A stretch of 64,000 nt of DNA, taken from assembly GCA_022782405.1 (NCBI GenBank), contig JALFNK010000012.1:1-64000 (forward strand). Direction: 5' to 3'. This stretch comes from Alistipes sp. GTDB lineage: Bacteria; Bacteroidota; Bacteroidia; Bacteroidales; Rikenellaceae. The notes below the pieces were generated by a model, which searched no databases, was not told the DNA's origin, and saw only the letters and a list, made by a program, of their open reading frames with translations. Position 1 is the first letter of the stretch; every line of letters starts with the position of its first letter. Made by a program: the position numbers and the translations under genes. This document shows positions 58,075-64,000 of the stretch, one piece after another.

Positions 58075-58182
58075 TGTATCTTCAATTTTATGGAAAAGTT
58101 ATTATTCTGATGATTCTCATGGCCGGGTTGAATCAAATACGGGCAGGTATTTGACAGACAGCAAATAATGTGTAGGATGCTG

Positions 58183-58800
58183 TTATTCGGTTTCGATGAA
58201 ACGGACGTAACATTGTCCGAACGGGCAGTCGCCGTCGTTGATCTCGGCGGCCAGTTCGTCCGGCGTGAGTTTTTCCACCCCGTCCTCCGTTTCGTAAGCC
58301 GCAAGGATTCCCTGATCGCTGACGTTGCGCTCCATCAGAACGCAGGGCCAGACGAAAGCATAAAGTTCTTTTTTCTTACTCTGTTTTTTTCCGGGAGCAA
58401 TCCATTCCCGAAACTCTTCAATATTCTTTTCGTCAGGGGTGCTGTCCGGCCCATGCCTCTCGATGAATTCGAGCGTGTCGGGCAACGATGCCTCTGTCTC
58501 CTCGGAACTACCGGCTGCGTTGTCGTGCGCCACACCGTCGTCAGCGTTAAGGTCGAATTTCATCAGGCGGGCGATACGGTCGTACTGCTCGTCGTAGTAG
58601 CGGTCGAATTCATCCTGAAACTCCTTCTTGTAATGCGTACCGCCCTCCGGATCGTCGGGGTCGTCCGGCTCGATGAATGCTTCGAAAGGCTGGCCATGTT
58701 CGTTCATCAGACGGGCGGCGGCCAGATCACAGGCGAGTTCCATAATCGACGAGTTGATGTCGTCTTTGCGGTCCTTGTAATATCGATGCAGGTTTGTCAT
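58183..58800 (-). CDS. Acidic accessory protein
   Basis: This 205-aa highly acidic protein has an Asp/Glu-rich middle (EPDDPDDPEGG) and no membrane segment. ATG at 58800 is chosen for a good AGAAG ribosome-binding site; the next upstream ATG overlaps the previous gene. The charge pattern would fit a DNA-mimic protein, but this is speculation. Confidence 0.62.
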   Translation of the reverse strand: MTNLHRYYKDRKDDINSSIMELACDLAAARLMNEHGQPFEAFIEPDDPDDPEGGTHYKKEFQDEFDRYYDEQYDRIARLMKFDLNADDGVAHDNAAGSSEETEASLPDTLEFIERHGPDSTPDEKNIEEFREWIAPGKKQSKKKELYAFVWPCVLMERNVSDQGILAAYETEDGVEKLTPDELAAEINDGDCPFGQCYVRFIETE

Positions 58801-58831
58801 GTCTTCTTTTTTATTTGGTGATTCGAGAATC

Positions 58832-59434
58832 TTAAACATGGAACCGTTCTTTCAGTCGGGAGAAAAACTCCGACAGCGGAGCGTGTTTACGAAAACCGAG
58901 CGCGATGCCGAGGAAAGCGAGCGCCCACGAGTACTGCTCCGGACAAACCGGATAATTACGTTCGGCGGCTCCCGTCGATTCGTCGATACCGTCGACGTAT
59001 AGCTCGCCATATTCATCCAAATACACGTCGGTAATGCTGATTTTCGGATTGCCGTATTTCCCGGAGCCAGCCATCGTAACCGGATATTCGACGCCTCCAT
59101 CCTCGTCGGGCACGGGATACGAGGTAACACGGCCGCCGTTGCACCGGAGAATAGCTGTCAGCAGTGCTCTCTGGCGTTTTTGCAGGCGCGTTTCCGTTTT
59201 CCGTATCCTGCGGTAACGGGCTTCGTCCCGCCATGCGTTGTCGGGATAATCCCGTTGCATATAGGCCTTCACTGCCTTTTCGAGAGAGTCGTATTCTCCC
59301 AGTTCGTTTTGCGTTACGGTAAAGCGGCCTACTTCGCTCCCGCTGCGGTAGACCGTGCAGCAGACATCTTTTACATGGTCGATGTCCGTATTGCCCGCCG
59401 GCGTTGTTTCAATGAGATAGCTTTTGTGTTTCAT
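58832..59434 (-). CDS. Hypothetical accessory protein
   Basis: This 200-aa protein has an N-terminal half with YRSGSEVGRFTVTQNELGEY and a C-terminal half with ISITDVYLDEYGELYVDGID. Not recognised. It lies 13 bp downstream of the zinc-ribbon gene in the same minus-strand unit. Confidence 0.62.
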   Translation of the reverse strand: MKHKSYLIETTPAGNTDIDHVKDVCCTVYRSGSEVGRFTVTQNELGEYDSLEKAVKAYMQRDYPDNAWRDEARYRRIRKTETRLQKRQRALLTAILRCNGGRVTSYPVPDEDGGVEYPVTMAGSGKYGNPKISITDVYLDEYGELYVDGIDESTGAAERNYPVCPEQYSWALAFLGIALGFRKHAPLSEFFSRLKERFHV

Positions 59435-59447
59435 CGTGTAAAAGTTA

Positions 59448-60062
59448 TTATTCAGTTAAATCCGACGGTCGTGCCGAGGGTGAAGTGAGAACTTCGGAGC
59501 TGTAAAAATCCTCATCGCAGTACTTGCATTGAAAGGCATAGTCCCCGACATGGGAGCCGGAGAGGCGGCGTCCGCAGTGCGGACAGTATCGCTGGGCCGC
59601 AGCGGTCTGCTGCATCCAGATTTCGATTTTCTCAAGGTCGGAGTGCTTATTCCACCACTCCTCGCAGGCTTTCGTGAAAGCCCGGCATCCGTCCGCGGGA
59701 TCGAAGTCCGACCGTCGCAGGCCCGTAATAGATTCCAGCACTTCATCGTCGGACTCTTTCCACCAGTAGTCCCAGACTGCGCCTGTCACGTTGTCGGCAA
59801 GGTCGTCCCCGTTATCGAAAATGATATCAATGGTTGAGTTGCCGTCGTTGTCTTCGACTGGAATTTCGTCCATCGTATCGTAAAGCGTTTCCGACTCCTC
59901 GATGCTGATCCGTTCATCTTCGGCCTCTGCATCTTCGACATCTTGCCCGACAAGGGTTGCCGCCTTTGCGATGGCTTCCGCCTGAGTCGGAGCGTCGATT
60001 GTAAAATGGGTTCTGGTCCAGATCGTGTGTTTCCGGTCTTGTGAGAATTTGTAGCGTGTCAT
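59448..60062 (-). CDS. Acidic protein with ITGL-WW-EKIxIW domain and zinc ribbon
   Basis: This 204-aa protein has a very acidic middle (about 40-100), then SITGLRRSDF, AF...WW and EKIEIW (about 112-150), then a zinc ribbon CPHCG/CKYC (about 160-185). It shares the middle domain with the protein at 50173-50640, but the zinc ribbon comes after the domain here and before it there. Confidence 0.65.
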   Translation of the reverse strand: MTRYKFSQDRKHTIWTRTHFTIDAPTQAEAIAKAATLVGQDVEDAEAEDERISIEESETLYDTMDEIPVEDNDGNSTIDIIFDNGDDLADNVTGAVWDYWWKESDDEVLESITGLRRSDFDPADGCRAFTKACEEWWNKHSDLEKIEIWMQQTAAAQRYCPHCGRRLSGSHVGDYAFQCKYCDEDFYSSEVLTSPSARPSDLTE

Positions 60063-60073
60063 AATTTCAGTTA

Positions 60074-60289
60074 TTAGTATTTATCTATCCGCAAGCCTTT
60101 CTTCGTCATCGAGAGCGAATAGCCTTCCTGCTGGAGCTGTTTCAGCACCGCAGCGTTGCTCTCGTGGATGAGAATCGGATGCGTGTTTGAGTAGTTATCC
60201 TTTACCGGCGTATTGAACGATACGGTAATCCGGTTGTTCGAGGTGATGATCTCCAGCGCACGGCGGAAATCTTCGGGGTGCATTTTCAT
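60074..60289 (-). CDS. Small hypothetical protein
   Basis: This 71-aa protein begins MKMHPEDFRRALEIITSNN. It lies between its neighbours with 11-bp and 12-bp gaps, which supports it as an operon member. Not recognised. Confidence 0.5.
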   Translation of the reverse strand: MKMHPEDFRRALEIITSNNRITVSFNTPVKDNYSNTHPILIHESNAAVLKQLQQEGYSLSMTKKGLRIDKY

Positions 60290-60301
60290 ACGAGTAAGAG
60301 T

Positions 60302-60739
60302 TTAGTGTTTACGGAATACCGGGCGTAGTTCACACGGGGAGACTTCGGCTTCGGAAGCCGAAGAATAAATCCGAATGATGTCATCCTCCGAGGGTTCCGC
60401 CTTATTGTCATTACCAGATCCGACCGTGTAGTAGCCCGACGTTTTGCCTGCGGGATCGCGCCGGAAGACCCGCTGCCCGGGATGAAAAATCCGTACTTTC
60501 GGGAGTGTTTCTCCATCGATGGATTCCCCGAGAGCACAGACTTCACGGATCGTCAAAGCAGGATGTTTGCCGAAATTCCAGTCGATTTCGGCATCTTCGC
60601 CAAGTGTCGTCTGAATGTCATCCAGCACGTTTCCGCACTGTTCGAAAACAAGACGCGCGGCCTCCTTTCCGGAAGCCGCACGCAGGATAAAACAGCCGTT
60701 GAAGGTATAGCTGACCTTCAGTTTGAATTTTCGTCGCAT
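60302..60739 (-). CDS. Hypothetical accessory protein
   Basis: This 145-aa protein has FKLKVSYTFNGCFILRA at its start and a central KVRIFHPGQRVFRRDP segment. It overlaps the upstream gene by 22 bp. Not recognised. Confidence 0.58.
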   Translation of the reverse strand: MRRKFKLKVSYTFNGCFILRAASGKEAARLVFEQCGNVLDDIQTTLGEDAEIDWNFGKHPALTIREVCALGESIDGETLPKVRIFHPGQRVFRRDPAGKTSGYYTVGSGNDNKAEPSEDDIIRIYSSASEAEVSPCELRPVFRKH

Positions 60740-61068
60740 AGTGATGATGATTTAATGTCGTTGTTTTCAGACCATTCGTCGAAAGTTATCGCGTCGTAGA
60801 CACCGTACCGGTGTATTTCGGCGTATGCCTGTCCTTCCCGGAGCAGAGGCTGCCGGGTGACGAACGTTCCGGTGAAGTTTGCCAGAGCCAGCGGCACGAG
60901 CCACTGAAAATCGCTGCCCCGGCCGCCCATGACCTCGCAGGAGTGAAATCCTGTGGGGAGGGTTTCGGAATCGAGGCGGCACATGGTGAAAAGGGCCGGG
61001 ATGCCGTTGATCTCGGCGTCGCGGAAATCCTTGATAGCCGCGAAAGAAATAGATGATTCGTATGCCAT
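60718..61068 (-). CDS. LPD28-like accessory protein
   Basis: This 116-aa protein has GIPALFTMCRLDSETLPTGFH and a C-terminal YAEIHRYGVYDAITFDEW. It resembles the small polyvalent-protein-associated domain LPD28 seen in Bacteroidetes mobile elements, by eye only. Confidence 0.5.
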   Translation of the reverse strand: MAYESSISFAAIKDFRDAEINGIPALFTMCRLDSETLPTGFHSCEVMGGRGSDFQWLVPLALANFTGTFVTRQPLLREGQAYAEIHRYGVYDAITFDEWSENNDIKSSSLCDENSN

Positions 61069-61156
61069 AATTTACAGAATTAGAATTGCTCCGCAGAAAG
61101 TTCATCATAGATTCGGTTTGAACAGATATTTGCCATGATTGTAGTTTTTAAATAAA

Positions 61157-61179
61157 GACGGCCCCTTTGCGGGGCCGTC
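61157..61179 (-). terminator. Terminator of the 62.8-61.2 kb unit
   Basis: A 9-bp stem, GACGGCCCC/GGGGCCGTC with a 5-nt loop, is followed on the minus strand by TTTATTTAAAAAC. It lies 4 bp after the gene at 61183. Confidence 0.8.
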
Positions 61180-61182
61180 GAA

Positions 61183-61485
61183 TCAAAGTGTAATATGGTG
61201 CCATCGTCCGTACTTGTAGACATTGCCTTCCAGATAAAGCGTCCATAGGTCGTAGGAAATGATTCGGATATATAGCGTCTGATCGCCGCGCAGCGAGAAC
61301 GTCAGCTCCCGGAATGCATTTCGGGGAAACACGGGTCCGGGCACCATGAAGCGTCCGCAGGCCGTCGAGTCCGAAACGTCGAACTCGTAGACCATGAAGT
61401 TCCGGAACAACCAGCGCAGTATCCGTCGTTGGTTGTCCGGACTTCGGGTCGCAATACGGAAGCGATTGTAGCAGATCGCAGTCAT
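61183..61485 (-). CDS. Hypothetical small protein
   Basis: This 100-aa protein starts 8 bp after the previous stop (ATG 61485). It has FMVYEFDVSDSTACGRF and a C-terminal LWTLYLEGNVYKYGRW. A longer frame to 61710 would overlap the previous gene throughout, so it is rejected. Confidence 0.5.
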   Translation of the reverse strand: MTAICYNRFRIATRSPDNQRRILRWLFRNFMVYEFDVSDSTACGRFMVPGPVFPRNAFRELTFSLRGDQTLYIRIISYDLWTLYLEGNVYKYGRWHHITL

Positions 61486-61492
61486 CGCTCGG

Positions 61493-61702
61493 CTATCGGG
61501 CAATCGCCGCAAGAAAGTATTCCGCATAGTCGTACTCCAATCCCAGATCGGAGCAGGCCGTTTCCAGATCGCCGTAGCACAGCTCGCCGGCGTCGTACAA
61601 TGCCCGCAGGCGGATGAGTTCGTTATCGAGGTATTCCTCGGCACGGCGCGCAGCACAATGGCATACCGTGCAGATGCTTTCAATGACATGGTTGCGTTCC
61701 AT
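61493..61702 (-). CDS. Small hypothetical protein
   Basis: This 69-aa helical acidic protein begins MERNHVIESICTVCHC, a possible metal-binding Cys pair. It is spaced 14 bp from its upstream gene. Not recognised. Confidence 0.48.
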   Translation of the reverse strand: MERNHVIESICTVCHCAARRAEEYLDNELIRLRALYDAGELCYGDLETACSDLGLEYDYAEYFLAAIAR

Positions 61703-61715
61703 CGTTTCAAGATTT

Positions 61716-61952
61716 TCAGTTCAGATGATACTTCCGGGCAAAATAGCTGACAACACCCGGAATGTGTTTCTTATAGTAGGGCTGGTTGTCCCTGCACCAT
61801 GCGGCGAGTTCCTGCTTCGAGGTAAAAGGTTTGCGCCAACTTCTTCCGGTCATAATCCGTTCGACCTTCGGAGACAGGCTGTCGATGAAATCTCCGACCG
61901 CCCAACCTTCCCAGACGTATTTTTGCAAGTCGATCGCTTTCGTCGTACTCAT
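61716..61952 (-). CDS. Small hypothetical protein
   Basis: This 78-aa protein has a central VERIMTGRSWRKPFTSKQEL segment and lies 12 bp from the upstream gene. Not recognised. Confidence 0.48.
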   Translation of the reverse strand: MSTTKAIDLQKYVWEGWAVGDFIDSLSPKVERIMTGRSWRKPFTSKQELAAWCRDNQPYYKKHIPGVVSYFARKYHLN

Positions 61953-61964
61953 AGCTGTAGTCGA

Positions 61965-62618
61965 TCAGGGTTTAAGTATGAGTTTGTTGTCGGAGAGCGC
62001 GAGGAAATCATCGAGCGTGCGGCAGCGATAGTCCAAAGAAATCTTTTCGCTGTAATCCGTTTGCCTGATGTCGAAAGTATAGGTCAGGCCGTTGCGAGTG
62101 ATCTGACCGTGGCTTTTGTCATGGACCCAAACCACATCGGGCAAAGCCTCCAAGCGGTTGCGGTATCCGGTTATTTTTCGTTCGTTCTCCGCATCGATAC
62201 GTTCGAGGTTCCGGAAACCCTGCGTGAGGTATTCCACCCAGTCGTCGATCTTCCTTTTGGTAAAGACCCCGATGCGGTTCGGTTCGGATTGCTTGTCGAA
62301 AGCCTTGCCGTAGGAGTAGTTATCCGCATATCGGAGGAACGACCAATCGCAACATAGGTCGTAATAGGGTTTCGGGTAAGTGTGTTTGCGGACGAGAAAC
62401 AGGATGCCGTTTCTGCGAAAACCGGCGCACACCTCCTCGAAATAGTTTTTCAGGCTGTCTGCAGCGTGTGTAACACGGTAGAACAAGGCTGCCTCCGGAA
62501 CGAACTCCTGCATGGTTTCCAACACGGCCGATGCACCTTGAATGGCCCGCTCCATGTTATCCTCGGCATTGGCGAGCAGCAGTTCGTCGAAGGTCGACTG
62601 ATCGATCCACTTTCTCAT
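61965..62618 (-). CDS. Hypothetical protein
   Basis: This 217-aa protein starts at ATG 62618, overlapping the stop of the upstream gene (ATGA at 62615-62618). It is helical at the N-terminus with a beta-rich C-terminus. The extension upstream to 62720 would overlap that gene fully and is rejected. Not recognised. Confidence 0.58.
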   Translation of the reverse strand: MRKWIDQSTFDELLLANAEDNMERAIQGASAVLETMQEFVPEAALFYRVTHAADSLKNYFEEVCAGFRRNGILFLVRKHTYPKPYYDLCCDWSFLRYADNYSYGKAFDKQSEPNRIGVFTKRKIDDWVEYLTQGFRNLERIDAENERKITGYRNRLEALPDVVWVHDKSHGQITRNGLTYTFDIRQTDYSEKISLDYRCRTLDDFLALSDNKLILKP

Positions 62619-62815
62619 CGCTGGGCCACCTGCCTGCGGCAGGATTCGATGTCCCGCAGGTAATCGTTCAACGCAGGGGTCAGGATCGTACACTCCGCAT
62701 CGGGTTGTCCGAGGAAGCATTTGATCTTTACGGATGCCTCCACGCCGTCACGGGCGTAGGTTTTGAAGCGGTAGGCGTAGCCCGCCACCGCAATCTCGAA
62801 TTTCGTGGTTTTCAT
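62615..62815 (-). CDS. Small hypothetical protein
   Basis: This 66-aa protein begins MKTTKFEIAVAGYAYRF and has a simple beta-rich pattern. It is the first gene of the unit that ends at 61183, and its stop overlaps the next start by 4 bp. Confidence 0.5.
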   Translation of the reverse strand: MKTTKFEIAVAGYAYRFKTYARDGVEASVKIKCFLGQPDAECTILTPALNDYLRDIESCRRQVAQR

Positions 62816-63060
62816 CTTCGAAATCTGTTTTGGTTTGACATACCGCCGGTACACCCGCTTTGGAATAGTGGTTCGCCGGCTTCGGGGCGGGATTTTCAGT
62901 GGCAGGTGCAGCCCGCAGGCGCAATTTTTCGTGCGATACGACCCAAAGGGTGGAGATCGTGCGAAAAATTACGACAAGGGCGTAAGCGCCTGACACTATC
63001 TTGCCCCGGGCCGGCGATCACAAGGGAAATATTTTTCCACCTCCCGACAGAATGTCAAAA
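62816..63060. other. Regulatory-looking intergenic stretch with inverted repeat
   Basis: An imperfect inverted repeat, AATTTTTCGTGCGAT (62923-62937) with ATCGTGCGAAAAATT (62956-62970), surrounds an 18-bp spacer. A short GGCG-TAAG-CGCC hairpin lies just after it (about 62978-62990). No gene is convincing. It may be a regulator-binding or attenuation site for the unit starting at 62815. Confidence 0.45.
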
Positions 63061-63090
63061 AAAGCTGTCTGAAACGCATCGGACAGCTTT
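63061..63090 (-). terminator. Terminator after the HTH genes
   Basis: A 9-bp stem, AAAGCTGTC/GACAGCTTT with a 12-nt loop, is followed by TTTTTTT on the minus strand. It ends the 63786-63131 unit. Confidence 0.8.
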
Positions 63091-63130
63091 GCGAAAAGAT
63101 AAAGCTACGATTCGAGGATACGGACCATCA

Positions 63131-63475
63131 TCAGCGGATTACGAAACGTGCGGTCGCAGAAAGGATACGCTGGATTTTACGGCGTTGAAGATGTTCCGTA
63201 AGGGCGATCAGGTCGTAAGCGCTGTACATCATCTGTCCGTTGACAGCACGGGCTTTGATAATGCGTTTGCGCCGGTATTGTTCCAGTTTGTTGCGGTCGA
63301 GCCCCAGGGCCTCGCAGACCTTGCGGGCCGAGAGGAACATCGGGCGGTCGCTTTGACCCAGCAGATGCTCGAAGAGCAGCAGCGATTGTGCCTGCATGAA
63401 ATACGTTTTAAGAAGCCGCTCGAAAATCCCGGATTCGACCAGGCAATAGGTTCTTTCTGTTGTGTTGTCTGACAT
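63131..63475 (-). CDS. HTH-type DNA-binding protein (excision/regulation)
   Basis: This 114-aa protein has a central HTH-like segment, MFLSARKVCEALGLDRNKLEQYRRKR (about 46-71), typical of small Bacteroidetes element regulators beside the excisionase. It lies 11 bp after the excisionase-like gene. Confidence 0.68.
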   Translation of the reverse strand: MSDNTTERTYCLVESGIFERLLKTYFMQAQSLLLFEHLLGQSDRPMFLSARKVCEALGLDRNKLEQYRRKRIIKARAVNGQMMYSAYDLIALTEHLQRRKIQRILSATARFVIR

Positions 63476-63486
63476 AACGATATATA

Positions 63487-63786
63487 TTAAAGATTGCGGA
63501 CAGCTTTTCTCAACGATTTTTTCTGTTGGCAGTCTGCTTCGATACGTTCGATGAAACGGGTGATCTCCGCAGACGAAAACAGCAGACGGCGTCCGAAGCG
63601 GAAGCCGGTGAGCTGGCCCGAAGTGCGGTAACGGCGCAGTTGACGGTCACTCATCTTCAGCAGGTCGCAGACCTCGTCGACTTCCAGAACCGGCATCCCG
63701 CAAAGCATGTTGCGATGCCGTTTCATATAGGAGACATCCTCGCGGATCTCCCGCACGATTTCGAGTATCTCCTCCGTGTGTTCCAT
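63487..63786 (-). CDS. Excisionase-like HTH_17 protein
   Basis: This 99-aa protein has the HTH_17 pattern VDEVCDLLKMSDRQLRRYR and TGFRFGRRLLFSSAEITRFI (about 38-80). It follows the integrase gene, where element excisionases (Xis) are usual, so a role in excision directionality or regulation is inferred. Confidence 0.75.
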   Translation of the reverse strand: MEHTEEILEIVREIREDVSYMKRHRNMLCGMPVLEVDEVCDLLKMSDRQLRRYRTSGQLTGFRFGRRLLFSSAEITRFIERIEADCQQKKSLRKAVRNL

Positions 63787-63838
63787 AATGCTTCGGTCGA
63801 TTGTTTCCGCTGCAAAGATGGCATGATAACACGCGGTA

Positions 63839-63868
63839 TTCGTATCAGTATCTATTTACTGATACGAA
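63839..63868. repeat. 12-bp palindrome between integrase and HTH genes
   Basis: TTCGTATCAGTA (63839-63850) and TACTGATACGAA (63857-63868) are perfect complements with a 6-bp spacer. It may be a terminator for the integrase or an operator for the HTH genes. Confidence 0.6.
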
Positions 63869-63900
63869 CTTTATGGTGGAAGGCCGATGTTCGGCACGAT

Positions 63901-64000
63901 TCAGACGACGGCGAATTTGTCCGCCAGCTTTTCTTTGAGCATGTCGACCTCCCGGTCGATCATCGGATGGGTCACCCGTGCGTAGATTTGGGTCGTCGTG
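63901..64000 (-). CDS. Tyrosine recombinase (integrase), C-terminal fragment
   Basis: The last 100 bases encode the C-terminal 32 residues on the minus strand, including TTQIYARVT, the segment with the nucleophile Tyr of tyrosine recombinases, followed by DREVDMLKEKLADKF and a TGA stop at 63901. The rest lies outside the window. It presumably integrates and excises the conjugative element. Confidence 0.8.
   Translation of the reverse strand, partial: TTTQIYARVTHPMIDREVDMLKEKLADKFAVV

Overview
The window reads as a Bacteroidales chromosome. A GC-rich member such as Alistipes is my best guess; that is inference from gene content and codon use, not a database match. Supporting signs are SusC/SusD pairs, lipoprotein SGBPs, a FecR/ECF-sigma switch, TAnnTTTG promoters with an upstream TTTG, and a Bacteroides-type tra operon.

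Region 1 (about 0.1-23.4 kb) is a polysaccharide utilization locus for high-mannose N-glycans. The minus-strand arm encodes a GH18 endo-beta-N-acetylglucosaminidase, two GH18-fold proteins that have lost the catalytic acids, a DUF1735-LamG glycan-binding lipoprotein, SusD, a SusC with an STN signalling domain, and a FecR anti-sigma factor. The plus-strand arm encodes an ECF sigma factor, a cytoplasmic-membrane MFS transporter, a GH130 phosphorylase, mannose-6-phosphate isomerase, a GH92, a GH92-GH125 fusion and a third GH92. Proposed flow: the surface endoglycosidase frees the glycan, SusCD imports it, periplasmic GH92/GH125 enzymes trim it to Man-beta-1,4-GlcNAc, the MFS protein carries this in, GH130 releases Man-1-P, and ManA converts mannose-6-P to fructose-6-P. 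Two regulatory structures stand out: a predicted roughly 78-nt antisense RNA just upstream of susC (consensus promoter at 9851-9882, perfect-stem terminator at 9934-9966), and a 58-bp inverted repeat (54/58 identical) on both sides of the sigma gene, which may make that gene invertible.

Region 2 (about 23.8 kb to beyond 64 kb) is an integrative conjugative element. It has mobA/mobB with a palindrome-rich presumed oriT, parA, three DUF3408 paralogues, and traE, F, G, I, J, K, L, M and N on the plus strand. These are followed by a Dam-type methylase and cargo: a frameshifted DUF4186 gene, transaldolase, an HU-like protein and an AbiE-type toxin-antitoxin pair. A long minus-strand accessory block follows, with many small, often acidic, unrecognised proteins, an ArdC-like antirestriction protein, ParB, a RecD2-like helicase, a methyltransferase and excisionase-type HTH proteins. 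The last 100 bases encode the C-terminus of a tyrosine recombinase, so the right end lies just outside. A coupling protein (MobC/VirD4) and TraO/P/Q are not seen where they would be expected.

Start sites were moved inward wherever an upstream extension overlapped a gene or a regulatory element. Products of the accessory block are mostly described rather than named.
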